A stretch of DNA of 64,000 bases from Streptomyces shenzhenensis (GCF_021462265.1 NZ_JAJONF010000029.1:56069-120068), one strand, 5' to 3'; shown: positions 17,475-27,211, numbered from the stretch's first letter. Notes: generated by a model not told the origin, from the letters alone. A program made the numbers and translations.

Positions 17475-18001
17475 GCCAACTGGTTGCCGGGAGCGCGGTG
17501 CACAAGGGTGGTTTAGCCCGATCGTGTGGCAGTCGGCGTCTGGGCTTGCGGTGGCTTGGGCTGTTCGGGCTACGGTGATCGTGCGACCTGGGACGCCGGG
17601 TGCGGCGCCTGAGGGTACCTTCAGCGGTAGTTGGGGGAGTGCGGGGCCCCTGCTCCACCAGAGTGATGGTGCAGGGCCTCCCCGTCGCCTCTGGCCGCAC
17701 TCACATGGCCAGGTCGTGGAGGGAGTCGGCCTCCCGGGATCGGACCACGGACAAGATCCGTTTCGCTGCCCCGGGGCTGAGTACGCCGGGGACCAGTGCG
17801 CCCAAGACCGTTCGGGGCGTGCGGCTGAGTTGGCTCAGTCCAAAGGAACGGTTGAGGACGGTGTCGGCATCCTGCATGAATTGCAGGTCGCAGCCGTTCA
17901 TGTGGGGCAGTACCCAGGTGATGTCGTCCGTTGCCGTCGGTGCGATTGTCGGCGGCAACGACGATCAGGGCAAGCTGCCAGGTCTGGTGCTGTGGTTCGG
18001 T
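17475..18001. other. unexplained segment replacing the 5' half of the glycosyltransferase
   Basis: This 527-bp stretch begins where glycosyltransferase similarity stops. It contains a minus-strand TTG-started 85-codon frame (17701-17958) ending SREADSLHDLAM with plausible codon use but no recognised family and no ribosome binding site. It also holds an imperfect GC-rich hairpin near 17645-17690. It looks like the scar of a deletion or a decayed insertion. I see no intact transposase or inverted termini. Confidence 0.45.
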
Positions 18002-18238
18002 TTACGCGCCGTAACCATCACGCCCGTGATGGTGCCGTTCCTCCTCGACCACGGCCGTCGGCGGCACGACGACCCGGCGGCGCCGGGCGATGCTGCTGAA
18101 CGTGGCGACTCCGATGATGCCGACGGCCATCAGGATCAGGCCCACGACGTCGAGGTTGACGCCCTGCATGTGCCAGTCGGTCGCGAACGCGAGGATGGCC
18201 CCCACGGCGATGAGGATGATGCACCCGCCGAGCCCCAT
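18002..18238 (-). CDS. DUF6458-like small membrane protein
   Basis: This 78-aa protein begins MGLGGCIILIAVGAIL and has two transmembrane helices joined by a short loop (DWHMQGVNLDVVG). A basic cytoplasmic segment (ARRRRVVV) and a His/Arg-rich tail follow. This pattern is common in Streptomyces and is catalogued as a domain of unknown function. GGGGAGG precedes ATG 18238 by 8 bp. The function is unknown. Confidence 0.65.
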   Translation of the reverse strand: MGLGGCIILIAVGAILAFATDWHMQGVNLDVVGLILMAVGIIGVATFSSIARRRRVVVPPTAVVEEERHHHGRDGYGA

Positions 18239-18334
18239 GAGCGTTGCCTCCCCTTCAGGTTCGGTGGCTTGGTTCACACCGGGTACCCAGGGGCGGGCGG
18301 GCCATGTGCGGCCGCGCCCTACGGCTGCCCGCAA

Positions 18335-19657
18335 CTACCCTTCCAGGAACGCCACCAGCGCGTTCGCCAGCAGGAACGGGTCGTCGGCGCCGCACAGTTC
18401 GCGGGCGCTGTGCATGGAGAGGATGGCCGCGCCGATGTCCACGGTCCGGATGCCGTGGCGGGCCGCGGTGATCGGGCCGATCGTGGTGCCGCAGGGCATC
18501 GAGTTGTTGGAGACGAAGGTCTGGAAGGGCACCCCGGCCTTGTCGCAGGCGGCGGCGAAGATCGCCCGGCCCGAACCGTCGGTGGCGTAGCGGTTGTTGA
18601 CGTTGACCTTGAGGATCGGGCCGCCGTTCGCGCGCGGCTGGTGCGTCGGGTCGTGGCGCTCCGGGTAGTTGGGGTGGACGGCATGGCCCATGTCGGAGGA
18701 GAGGCAGACGGTGCCCGCGAAGGCTCTCGCCCGGTCCTCGTACGACCCGCCGCGCGCCAGCACCGTGCGCTCCAGCACGCTGCCGAGCAGCGGACCGTCC
18801 GCGCCGGTGTCGGACTGGGAGCCGGTCTCCTCGTGGTCGAAGGCGGCGAGGACGGGGATGTACGGCAGTTCCGCGCCGCCTGCCGCGACGGCCGCGAGGG
18901 CCGCCGTGCCGGCGTGCACGGAGAGCAGGTTGTCCATCCGGGGACCGGCCAGCAGCTCCTGGTCGCGGCCCAGGTAGGCGGGCGGTTCCACGGCGTAGGT
19001 CATCAGGTCCCAGCCGGTCACCGAGCCGGCCGGCAAGCCCGCCTCGTGCTCCAGGAAGGCGATCAGGTCGCCGTCGCGGACGTCGTCGCCGAGACCCCAG
19101 ACCGGCTGCAGGTGGCGCTGTTTGTCGAGCTTGAGGCCATCGCTGTTGACCGAGCGGTCCAGGTGGATGGCGAGCTGGGGCACCCGCAGCAGCGGCCGGT
19201 TCACGTCGACGAGGCGGGTGGAGCCGTCGCGCAGGCTGAGCCGTCCGGCCAGGCCCAGGTCCCGGTCGAGCCAGGAGTTCATGAGCGGTCCGCCGTAGAT
19301 CTCCACGGCGACCTGGCGGAAACCGTGCGCCCCGGCGTCCGGGCGGGGCTTGACCCGCAGGTTCGGGGAGTCGGTGTGGGCGCCGACGATCCGGAACGGC
19401 GTGTGGGGCGCGGCGCCCTCCGGGACGTACCAGGCGATGATCGCGCCGCCGCGCAGCACGTACCTGCCGCCCGACCCCGCGGCGGAAACCGCTGATGACT
19501 CCGCGTCCCAGGCGTCCGTCTCGGCGACCTGCCGGAAACCGGCCTTCTCCAGCCGGGCGGCGGCGTTCGCCACGGCGTGGTACGGCGTGGGACCGGCCGC
19601 GAGGAAGGACATCAGGTCGTCGGTGTGGCCGCGATCGAAGCGGGAGGGTTCGCTCAT
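18335..19657 (-). CDS. M18-family aminopeptidase
   Basis: This 440-aa aspartyl-aminopeptidase-like enzyme is a dinuclear-zinc exopeptidase forming dodecamers in this family. Metal and catalytic segments are in order: GAHTDSPNLRVKP, GPRMDNLLS, FDHEETGSQS, SSDMGHAVHPNY and the final SMHSARELCG with the last His ligand. There is no signal peptide, so it is cytoplasmic; it removes N-terminal acidic residues from peptides. ATG 19657 is preceded by GAAGAG. It lies 96 bp from the small membrane protein downstream and is probably monocistronic. Confidence 0.88.
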   Translation of the reverse strand: MSEPSRFDRGHTDDLMSFLAAGPTPYHAVANAAARLEKAGFRQVAETDAWDAESSAVSAAGSGGRYVLRGGAIIAWYVPEGAAPHTPFRIVGAHTDSPNLRVKPRPDAGAHGFRQVAVEIYGGPLMNSWLDRDLGLAGRLSLRDGSTRLVDVNRPLLRVPQLAIHLDRSVNSDGLKLDKQRHLQPVWGLGDDVRDGDLIAFLEHEAGLPAGSVTGWDLMTYAVEPPAYLGRDQELLAGPRMDNLLSVHAGTAALAAVAAGGAELPYIPVLAAFDHEETGSQSDTGADGPLLGSVLERTVLARGGSYEDRARAFAGTVCLSSDMGHAVHPNYPERHDPTHQPRANGGPILKVNVNNRYATDGSGRAIFAAACDKAGVPFQTFVSNNSMPCGTTIGPITAARHGIRTVDIGAAILSMHSARELCGADDPFLLANALVAFLEG

Positions 19658-19738
19658 GCTCTTCACCTTAACGACGCGCGGTGGCCCGCTCCCGGGAAGG
19701 AGCGGGCCACCGTGGGGGAACCTGTGCCGGTCGGATCC

Positions 19739-21565
19739 TCAGAAAGCCGCCTCGTCCAGATCCATCAGGTCGAGGTCGACGTCGGCCGCGACCTTGCGGG
19801 CCAGGGTGACACCCGGCAGCACGTTGGCCGCGAAGAACTTCGCCGCCGCGATCTTGCCGGTGTAGAACGGCACGTCCTTGCCGGTGGCGGTCTCCAGCTT
19901 CTCGGCGGCGATCGCGGCGCCCTTGAGCAGCAGGTAGCCGACGACCACGTCACCGGAGGCGAGCAGCAGGCGGGTGGTGTTCAGGCCCACCTTGTAGATG
20001 TTCCTGACGTCCTGCTCGGTGGCCGCGAGGTCGGTCAGCATCAGGCCGACGATGGCCTCCAGCTCGACGGCCGCCTTCGCGAGGTGCTCACGGGCGCCCG
20101 CCAGCTCCTCGCCGCCCGTCCCCAGCGCCAGGAACTTCTTGATGTCCTCGGCGAGGGAGTTCAGCGCCGCGCCCTGGTTGCGGACGATCTTCCGGAAGAA
20201 GTAGTCCTGGCCCTGGATCGCGGTGGTGCCCTCGTACAGGGTGTCGATCTTGGCGTCGCGGATGTACTGCTCGATCGGGTACTCCTGGAGGAAGCCGGAG
20301 CCGCCGAAGGTCTGCAGCGACTGCGCGAGCTGCTCGTAGCCCTTCTCGGAGCCGTAGCCCTTCACGATCGGCAGGAGCAGGTCGTTGAGCGCGTGCTCCG
20401 TCTTCGCGTCCTCGCCGGCCGCCTCCTTGACGGCGATCGCGTCCTGGATGGAGGCCGTGTAGAGGACGAGGGCGCGCATGCCCTCCGCGTACGCCTTCTG
20501 CGTGAGCAGCGAGCGGCGCACGTCGGGGTGGTGGGTGATGGTGACCTTCGGCGCGGTCTTGTCCATGAAGTTCGCGAGGTCGGGGCCCTGGACCCGCTCC
20601 TTGGCGTACTCCAGCGCGTTGAGGTAGCCGGTCGACAGCGTCGAGATGGCCTTCGTGCCGACCATCATGCGGGCGAACTCGATGATCCGGAACATCTGGC
20701 GGATGCCGTCGTGCCGGTCGCCGATCAGCCAGCCCTTGGCCGGGTGGCGGTCGCCGAAGGTCATCTCGCAGGTGTTGGAGGCCTTCAGGCCCATCTTGTG
20801 CTCGACGTTCGTCGCGTAGACGCCGTTGCGCTCGCCCAGCTCGCCGGTCTCGAAGTCGAACAGGTACTTCGGGACGAGGAAGAGGGACAGGCCCTTGGTG
20901 CCCGGACCGGCACCCTCGGGGCGCGCCAGCACGTAGTGGAGGATGTTCTCCTCCATGTCGTGCTCACCGGAGGTGATGAAGCGCTTCACGCCCTCGATGT
21001 GCCAGGAGCCGTCCTCCTGCTGGATGGCCTTGGTGCGGCCGGCGCCGACGTCCGAACCCGCGTCGGGCTCGGTGAGCACCATGGTCGAACCCCAGGTCCG
21101 CTCCACGGCGATCTGCGCGATCTTCTTCTGGACCTCGTTGCCCTCGTCGTAGAGGATGCCGGCGAACGCCGGGCCGGAGGAGTACATCCACACGGCCGGG
21201 TTCGAGCCGAGGACCAGCTCCGCGTACGACCAGATCAGGGACGGGGGAGCCGTCGTGCCGCCGATCGCCTCGGGCAGGCCGAGCCGCCAGTACTCGGACT
21301 CCATGAAGGCCTTGTAGCTCTTCTTGAAGGACGCCGGCACCGGGGCCGTGTTCGTCTCGGGGTCGAAGACCGGCGGGTTGCGGTCGGCGTCCGCGAAGGA
21401 CTCCGCCAGATCGTTCTCCGCGAGCCGGGTCAGCTCCTCGAGGACGCTCTTCGCGGTGTCGGTGTCCATCTCGGCGAACGGGCCGGTGCCGTACAGCTTG
21501 TCGCGCCCGAGCACTTCGAACAGGTTGAATTCGATGTCGCGGAGGTTGGACTTGTAGTGCCCCAT
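19739..21565 (-). CDS. acyl-CoA dehydrogenase (large FadE type)
   Basis: This 608-aa flavoprotein introduces the alpha-beta double bond into acyl-CoA during fatty acid beta-oxidation. It has an N-terminal helical domain, the mid-domain with TEPDAGSDVGAGRTKA for FAD contacts, and a C-terminal helical domain whose YEGTTAIQGQDY block carries the likely catalytic base Glu445. A further C-terminal extension is typical of the long FadE/AidB-like branch. GGAG precedes ATG 21565 by 8 bp. The chain-length preference is not readable. Confidence 0.88.
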   Translation of the reverse strand: MGHYKSNLRDIEFNLFEVLGRDKLYGTGPFAEMDTDTAKSVLEELTRLAENDLAESFADADRNPPVFDPETNTAPVPASFKKSYKAFMESEYWRLGLPEAIGGTTAPPSLIWSYAELVLGSNPAVWMYSSGPAFAGILYDEGNEVQKKIAQIAVERTWGSTMVLTEPDAGSDVGAGRTKAIQQEDGSWHIEGVKRFITSGEHDMEENILHYVLARPEGAGPGTKGLSLFLVPKYLFDFETGELGERNGVYATNVEHKMGLKASNTCEMTFGDRHPAKGWLIGDRHDGIRQMFRIIEFARMMVGTKAISTLSTGYLNALEYAKERVQGPDLANFMDKTAPKVTITHHPDVRRSLLTQKAYAEGMRALVLYTASIQDAIAVKEAAGEDAKTEHALNDLLLPIVKGYGSEKGYEQLAQSLQTFGGSGFLQEYPIEQYIRDAKIDTLYEGTTAIQGQDYFFRKIVRNQGAALNSLAEDIKKFLALGTGGEELAGAREHLAKAAVELEAIVGLMLTDLAATEQDVRNIYKVGLNTTRLLLASGDVVVGYLLLKGAAIAAEKLETATGKDVPFYTGKIAAAKFFAANVLPGVTLARKVAADVDLDLMDLDEAAF

Positions 21566-21741
21566 GGTGACGGCTCCGTATCCGGATCGGCGAGGCACTG
21601 AATCCTCGCGCAAGCTTTCACATACCAACGAGTAGTTCCGATGATGCTACCCGTCGGTAATAAGACGCAACCCCCATCGGGTGAAGTGTGAGAAGGGTCT
21701 ACCTTCTCGCGGACGCCGCGTGTCTCGGTAGGCTTGCGCGC

Positions 21742-22224
21742 ATGTATGGATACGGCCAGCCCATGGACGGTGGGGCCGCTCAGCAGCAGTACGCCTCGTC
21801 GCAGCAGCAGATGGCCGGCGGTCTCGGCGGATACGGCCAGCAGGCGCCGCTCTACCCCGAGCCGTCCCCGCCCTCGCTCGCGGACGCGGTGCGCGCCTTC
21901 ACCACCGGGCAGGTGACGGCCGAGGACTTCCAGCAGGTCTTCGCCACGTCCAAGGTGTACTGCCCGCGCGGCGACAACCCGGGCTTCCTGGCCCTGCACA
22001 ACACCCAGCAGCCGGTGATCCCGATGTTCACCTCGCTGAAGGAGCTGCGCCGGTACGCGGGCAAGGAGTCCAAGTACTTCGTGATCACCGGCGCGGAGGT
22101 CATCGACCTTCTCCCGACCGGCTACGGCTTCGTCCTGGACATGGAGGGCGAACACCGGATGGTCTTCGACGCGAAGGCCGTCGAGCAGATGGTCGACTTC
22201 GCGATGCGGCGGATGTACGGCTAG
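21742..22224 (+). CDS. SseB N-terminal-domain protein
   Basis: This 160-aa protein starts with a Gly/Gln/Tyr-rich segment (about 1-45) of low complexity. A compact SseB-like domain follows (about 50-160), visible as GDNPGFLALHNTQQPVIPMF, TSLKELRRYAGKES and a final VEQMVDFAMRRMYG. The role of SseB-domain proteins in actinobacteria is unclear; the name comes from an enhanced-serine-sensitivity locus. No ribosome binding site is seen. A TAGGCT about 10 nt upstream suggests a short or absent leader. Confidence 0.7.
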   Translation: MYGYGQPMDGGAAQQQYASSQQQMAGGLGGYGQQAPLYPEPSPPSLADAVRAFTTGQVTAEDFQQVFATSKVYCPRGDNPGFLALHNTQQPVIPMFTSLKELRRYAGKESKYFVITGAEVIDLLPTGYGFVLDMEGEHRMVFDAKAVEQMVDFAMRRMYG

Positions 22225-22600
22225 CCGCTCCGACCCGAGGCCGCGATCTGCCGATCGCGGTGCCGTGGTGGCGGGCCGCTCCGCCGAGTTCCCGGCTTCG
22301 CCCGAGCCCGGGGACCCCCATCGCGGTGGTGGCCGCGTACCGGATACGGCCCCGCACCCCTTCGGGGCGCTGCCGAGCCGCGGCGGACCTCGGCGGACCC
22401 GCTCCGGCCGCGACCCCTGGACGGCGTCCTTCGAAGGCCGCTCCCCGGAAACTCACCCCCTGTCTGTCACAGCCATGCCATAGGCTGCCCTGTGGCAGCC
22501 GCGCCCCGCGCGCACCGCTCTTCTCGCGGTCGTGCACGGGTGCCGCGCGGCGCTCTCATCCACCCGGCCAACCCGGGTTCTCACTGGGGGTTTCATCACT
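22225..22600. other. intergenic region before the secreted propeller protein
   Basis: These 376 bp are GC-rich with several small hairpins and no supported gene. TAGGCT at 22481-22486 is a possible -10 for the downstream gene, leaving a leader of about 110 nt. Confidence 0.45.
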
Positions 22601-24562
22601 GTGCGCATGCGCAGCACTTCGGTCGCGACGGCGCTCGCGGTCGTCTTCAGCTCGGCGGCGCTGAGCGTCGTGGCGGCGGGGACCGCCTCGGCGGCCGCCA
22701 CCACCGTCACCAACATCGGCGGGTTCGTCGTGGACGGCGCCCTCCAGCGGGTGTTCGTCGGCGACGCGGCGAACGGCCGGATCGTCGCCTCCGACTACAA
22801 CGGCACCCTCGTCGACTCGGACGCCGGCCTCGGCAGCGTCAGCGACCTGGCCCTGTCGGACGACGGCAGCACCCTGTACGCGACCCTGCCCAACACCCAC
22901 CAGGTCCTCGCCCTCGACCCGGCCACGCTGGACGTGAAGACGACGTACAGCATCCCGACCGACACCGGCCCCCGCCACGTGGCCTTCACCGGCGGCAAGG
23001 CGTGGTTCTCGTACGGTGACCAGTGGGACGGCGACATCGGCTCCATCGACCCGACGGTGGACCCGGCGGGCGGTACCGACCCGGTGGCGATGGCACAGTT
23101 CCCCACCGACGGCACCTCGGTCGGCCTCTGGGGCCCGGCGCTGCTGGACACCGACCCGAACCGGCCGGGCGTGCTGGCCGTCGGCCAGACCGGCATCTCC
23201 ACCGACTCCATGGCCGTTCTCGACGTCTCCGGCGGCACCGCCAAGGCCACCGCCTGGTACTTCGGCGACTACACCCTGAACAGTGGTATCGCGGACATCG
23301 ACCTCGTCCCCGGCGCCGACCAGGTGCTGGTCAACGGCACCGACCGGGACGCGTGGGCGGACGGCAAGTTCAGCAAGGCCGGCTCCTACCCCGGAGCGTG
23401 GGGTGCCGACATCGCGCCGAACGGGCTGGTGGCCCAGTTCAACGCGGGCAAGGTCGCCGTCTACCGGCCCGACGCCACCAAGCCGCTGCGCACCTACAGC
23501 CTCGGCACCTCGACCGACTACGCCACCGGAAACCTGCGCTGGGCGCCGGACTCCTCGCGGATCTTCGCGCTGGCGTCGAACGGCAGTTCCTACACGCTGA
23601 AGGTCCTGACCCAGCCGACGCTCAACGTGCCGACGCTCACGGTCAACGCCCCGAGCTCGGCGCCCCGCGCCAAGAAGCTCACCGTCACCGGCAAGCTCTC
23701 GGCGACGGTTCCGCTGCCCGCCGGTGCCAGGCTCTCCGTCACCCGCACCGACATCGAGAGCCCCAGCGGCAGGACGCTCGCCGCCGTCACGGTCAAGGCG
23801 GACGGCACCTACTCCTTCGCCGACACCCCGCCGGCCGGCGGCACGGTCACGTACAAGGTGACCTACGCGGGCGACGCCGGGCACACCACCGCCACCGCCT
23901 CCGACAAGGTGGCGGTCTCCCGCACGGCGACCGGCCTGAGCCTGAACAACAACGGCAAGCTGTACAACTACGGCGCCGACGTGAAGTTCACCGCGCACCT
24001 GGGGACGACGTACAAGAACCGTTCGGTCAGGATCTACGCGGACCCCTTCGGCGGCGACAAGCCGAAGAAGCTGATCAAGACCGGCAAGGTGGACTCCCAC
24101 GGCAACATCACCGCCTGGGTGGACATGACCCGCGACACGGCCGTCTCCGCGGTCTTCGACGGGGACGCCCGCTACGCGCCCAAGACCGCGAAGGTCACCG
24201 CGTACGCGCGGGTCAAGGTCTCCACCGCGGTCTCCAAGCACTACAAGACGGCGAAGATCGGCTCGACGTCGTACTACTGGTTCCACAAGAACACCGACCC
24301 GATCCTCACCACGACCATGACCTACTACCCGGGCCGCGAGCAGCGCCTGGACATCCAGGTCTACTACCAGGGCACGTGGTACACGACGGACTCCGAGTAC
24401 TTCCCGGTCGCCTCGAACGGCAAGTCGGGCGTGCGCCTCGGGGCGCCGGGTGAGTCCGGGATCCGGGCGCGGGTGCGTTCGGCGTACGTCAACGGCTCGT
24501 CCGGCGACTCCGTGAACTCCACGACGTACGGCGCGTGGAAGTACCTCTACTTCAGCAACTGA
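22601..24562 (+). CDS. large secreted beta-propeller/Ig-like protein
   Basis: This 653-aa protein has a signal peptide (about 1-33, ending GTASAAA). Residues about 35-340 are a YVTN/YncE-like beta-propeller with repeated phrases such as LALSDDGSTLYATLPNTHQV. Two beta-sandwich Ig-like domains follow (about 345-440 and 445-540; NAPSSAPRAKKLTVTGKLSA, VSRTATGLSLNNNG). A final Tyr/Thr-rich domain resembles domains seen in other Streptomyces exported proteins. No wall-sorting signal or lipobox is seen. GTG 22601 has GGGGG about 10 bp upstream; ATG 22607 is the alternative. The role is probably surface or matrix binding; no enzyme motif is visible. Confidence 0.72.
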   Translation: MRMRSTSVATALAVVFSSAALSVVAAGTASAAATTVTNIGGFVVDGALQRVFVGDAANGRIVASDYNGTLVDSDAGLGSVSDLALSDDGSTLYATLPNTHQVLALDPATLDVKTTYSIPTDTGPRHVAFTGGKAWFSYGDQWDGDIGSIDPTVDPAGGTDPVAMAQFPTDGTSVGLWGPALLDTDPNRPGVLAVGQTGISTDSMAVLDVSGGTAKATAWYFGDYTLNSGIADIDLVPGADQVLVNGTDRDAWADGKFSKAGSYPGAWGADIAPNGLVAQFNAGKVAVYRPDATKPLRTYSLGTSTDYATGNLRWAPDSSRIFALASNGSSYTLKVLTQPTLNVPTLTVNAPSSAPRAKKLTVTGKLSATVPLPAGARLSVTRTDIESPSGRTLAAVTVKADGTYSFADTPPAGGTVTYKVTYAGDAGHTTATASDKVAVSRTATGLSLNNNGKLYNYGADVKFTAHLGTTYKNRSVRIYADPFGGDKPKKLIKTGKVDSHGNITAWVDMTRDTAVSAVFDGDARYAPKTAKVTAYARVKVSTAVSKHYKTAKIGSTSYYWFHKNTDPILTTTMTYYPGREQRLDIQVYYQGTWYTTDSEYFPVASNGKSGVRLGAPGESGIRARVRSAYVNGSSGDSVNSTTYGAWKYLYFSN

Positions 24563-24584
24563 TCCCCTGATCGGGGGATGACCG

Positions 24585-24610
24585 GGCCCGGAGGGAATGT
24601 CCTCCGGGCC
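24585..24610 (+). terminator. terminator after the secreted propeller protein
   Basis: A perfect 10-bp stem (24585-24594 with 24601-24610) and a 6-nt loop are followed by TTCTCC. It starts 22 bp after the stop codon. Confidence 0.7.
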
Positions 24611-24675
24611 TTCTCCGTTAAGGGTGGCAGAAAGTTCAACGCTCAACTAAACTGGGCGCACAAGGAGGAGCCAAC

Positions 24676-25653
24676 ATGCCTGCAGTGACTGTCGAGAATC
24701 CGCTCACTCTGCCTCGGGTGGCCACCCCGGCCGACGCGGTGGCCCGTCCCGTGCTCACCGTCACGACCGCGCCGAGCGGTTTCGAGGGTGAGGGTTTCCC
24801 GGTGCGCCGGGCGTTCGCGGGGATCAACTACCGCCACCTCGACCCGTTCATCATGATGGACCAGATGGGTGAGGTGGAATACGCGCCGGGCGAGCCCAAG
24901 GGCACCCCCTGGCACCCGCACCGCGGCTTCGAGACCGTCACCTACATCATCGACGGCATCTTCGACCACCAGGACAGCAACGGCGGCGGTGGCACGATCA
25001 CCAACGGCGACACCCAGTGGATGACCGCGGGCTCGGGCCTCCTGCACATCGAGGCCCCGCCGGAGCAGCTGGTCATGTCCGGCGGTCTCTTCCACGGCCT
25101 CCAGCTGTGGGTGAACCTGCCGGCCAAGGACAAGATGATGGCGCCGAGGTACCAGGACATCCGCGGCGGCAACGTCCAGCTGCTGACCACCCCCGACGGC
25201 GGCGCGCTGCTGCGCGTCATCGCCGGTGAGCTGGACGGCCACGCCGGCCCCGGCATCACGCACACCCCGATCACGATGATCCACGCCACGCTCGCCCCGG
25301 GCGCCGAGGTCACGCTGCCCTGGCGCGAGGACTTCAACGGCCTCGCCTACGTGCTGGCCGGCAAGGGCTCGGTGGGCGCCGAGCGCCGCCCGATCCACCT
25401 CGGCCAGACCGCCGTCTTCGGCAGCGGCTCCTCGCTGACCGTCCGCGCGGACGAGAAGCAGGACTCGCACACGCCGGACCTGGAGGTCGTACTCCTCGGC
25501 GGGCAGCCGATCCGTGAGCCGATGGCCCACTACGGCCCGTTCGTCATGAACACCAAGGACGAGCTCATGCAGGCCTTCGAGGACTTCCAGAAGGGCCGCC
25601 TGGGCACGGTCCCGGCCGTGCACGGCATGACCGAATCCGGCCCGCAGTCCTGA
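24676..25653 (+). CDS. pirin-family protein
   Basis: This 325-aa bicupin has an N-terminal cupin with the iron-binding HPHRGFET block (about residue 77), a further His in the LHIEAPPEQ segment, and the FHGLQLWVNLP motif typical of pirins. The C-terminal cupin (about 190-300) includes MIHATLAPGAEVTLPW. Bacterial pirins are metal-binding proteins linked to quercetin dioxygenase activity or metabolic regulation. In Streptomyces a pirin-like protein affects acyl-CoA oxidation and redox balance. AAGGAGGAG precedes ATG 24676, a very strong ribosome binding site. Confidence 0.86.
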   Translation: MPAVTVENPLTLPRVATPADAVARPVLTVTTAPSGFEGEGFPVRRAFAGINYRHLDPFIMMDQMGEVEYAPGEPKGTPWHPHRGFETVTYIIDGIFDHQDSNGGGGTITNGDTQWMTAGSGLLHIEAPPEQLVMSGGLFHGLQLWVNLPAKDKMMAPRYQDIRGGNVQLLTTPDGGALLRVIAGELDGHAGPGITHTPITMIHATLAPGAEVTLPWREDFNGLAYVLAGKGSVGAERRPIHLGQTAVFGSGSSLTVRADEKQDSHTPDLEVVLLGGQPIREPMAHYGPFVMNTKDELMQAFEDFQKGRLGTVPAVHGMTESGPQS

Positions 25654-25739
25654 CCGACACCGCCCTCCCGGGAGGCCCGACGCACCAGCGCCGGGCCTCC
25701 CGCCGTCCAACGACCTGCCCTCTTGCCCGACCGGGTCGT

Positions 25740-26022
25740 CTTCCGTCTTTCGGTCTGGCGTCTGGAGTGGCCGAGTTCGCCTTCCGTTCTCCGGCCTGGC
25801 GTCTGGAGTGGCCGAGTAGCCCTTCCGTCTTTCGGTCTGGGCTTTTGGGCGGCCGAGTCGCCCTCCTGCCTTCCGGTCTGGCCTCTTGGGTGGCCGAGTC
25901 GTCTTCCGTCTTTCGGCCTGGCGTCTTGGGTGGCCGGGTCGCCCTCCTGTCTTTCGGTCTGGGCTTTTGAGTGGCCGAGTCGCCTTCTGTCTTTCGGCCT
26001 CGCCTCTTGAGTGGCCGAGTCG
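25740..26022. repeat. minisatellite: seven imperfect ~40-bp tandem copies
   Basis: Copies start near 25740, 25781, 25822, 25864, 25903, 25944 and 25983. Each carries a CTTTCGGTCTGG-like core and ends TGGCCGAGTCGC-like; most are 40-42 bp. The array lies between pirin and the AI-2E gene and reads open in several frames, giving spurious Arg/Pro-rich or Trp/Ser-rich proteins. No start or ribosome binding site supports a real gene in it. Confidence 0.85.
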
Positions 26023-26152
26023 GGTGGTGGGTGGGCGGAGGTTTCGGGGGGTCCGGGGGGCGGAGCCCCCTGGTACGGCGGCTGGGGGCGCGTTCACTCG
26101 GGAGGGGGTGTACGGCGGGGCGTTCGCCGGCCTCGCATGGTCCGCTGGACGC

Positions 26153-27211
26153 GTGCAGCTGTTGCCCGAGCCCGTGCGCCGTTTCGCCGCGTGGTGTGCC
26201 GTACTGCTGCTGGCCGCCGCCGTCGGATACGTCGGCATCCTGCTCTGCTCGGAGTTCCGCACCGCGGTGATCCCGGTGCTGCTCGCCCTGCTCGGCACCG
26301 CGCTCCTCGGCCCCCTGCACCGCCGGCTCGTGCAGGTCGGCGTGCACCGCTCCGTGGCCGCCGGACTCACCTGCGTCGCCGTCGCGGCCGTCGTCGGCGG
26401 TGCCGTCTACATCGTCGTCGCGGCCCTCGTCGACACCGGGGACCAGATCGTCGCCTCTCTCAAGGAGGCCGCGAAGTCCCTGGCCAAGCACTTCGGGGCC
26501 GCCGGGACCTCGCTCGGCGACCTGGCCGGCAACGCCCGGAACCTGCTGAGCAGGTTCGGCGGCACCGCCGCCTCCAACGTCATCAGCGGGGTGAGCGTCG
26601 TCGGCGAGAGCATCGCCATGGCCGTCCTCGCGCTGCTCCTCGTCTTCTTCTTCCTGCGCGACTCGCACCGGGTGGTCGACGCCATCCGCTCCGCCGCGCC
26701 CGCCTCCGGCGCCGACATGGTCGAGGCCATGGCCCGCCGTGCCTTCGAGGGCATCGAGGGCTTCATGCGCGGCACCACCGTCATCGCGTTCATCGACGCG
26801 GTCTGCATCACCGTCGGCCTGCTGGTCCTGCGCGTACCGGGGGCCTTCGGACTGGGCGCGCTCGTCCTCGTCGGCGCCTACATCCCCTACCTCGGCGCCT
26901 TCATCTCCGGTGCCGTCGCCGTCCTGGTCGCCCTCGCCGACCGCGGCTTCGTCATCGCGCTGTGGGCGCTGGGCGTCGTACTCGCCGTGCAGGTGCTGGA
27001 GGGGCATGTGCTGCAGCCCGTGATCCAGAGCCGCACCGTGCAGATGCACCCGGCGGTGGTGATGCTGGCCATCACCGGGGGCGCCTCGGTCGCCGGGATC
27101 CTCGGCATGCTGCTGGCCGTACCGCTCACCGCGGCCGCCTTCGGGGTCGTACACGAACTGCGCACCCGCTACGCGGGCGGTCAGCGTCCGCCGGCTGACG
27201 CCACGGGCTGA
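26153..27211 (+). CDS. AI-2E family transporter
   Basis: This 352-aa membrane protein has about eight hydrophobic segments and the family motif GAYIPYLGAFISG near residue 245. A soluble, helical central region lies between the third and fourth helices (VDTGDQIVASLKEAAKSLAK). The family was named for autoinducer-2 export; many members are sodium/proton antiporters or of unknown substrate. The start is uncertain. GTG 26153 puts the hydrophobic core at normal distance, while GTG 26108 has GGAGG immediately before it but too close. The gene ends inside a 14-bp tandem repeat. Confidence 0.75.
   Translation: MQLLPEPVRRFAAWCAVLLLAAAVGYVGILLCSEFRTAVIPVLLALLGTALLGPLHRRLVQVGVHRSVAAGLTCVAVAAVVGGAVYIVVAALVDTGDQIVASLKEAAKSLAKHFGAAGTSLGDLAGNARNLLSRFGGTAASNVISGVSVVGESIAMAVLALLLVFFFLRDSHRVVDAIRSAAPASGADMVEAMARRAFEGIEGFMRGTTVIAFIDAVCITVGLLVLRVPGAFGLGALVLVGAYIPYLGAFISGAVAVLVALADRGFVIALWALGVVLAVQVLEGHVLQPVIQSRTVQMHPAVVMLAITGGASVAGILGMLLAVPLTAAAFGVVHELRTRYAGGQRPPADATG

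Noticed and set aside
17701..17958. 85-codon minus-strand gene
   Set aside because: TTG start without ribosome binding site, a stop just upstream and no recognised family; kept only as part of the unexplained segment.
25740..26022. CRISPR array at the 40-bp repeat
   Set aside because: Copies are adjacent with no unique spacers, and no cas genes are present; it is a minisatellite.
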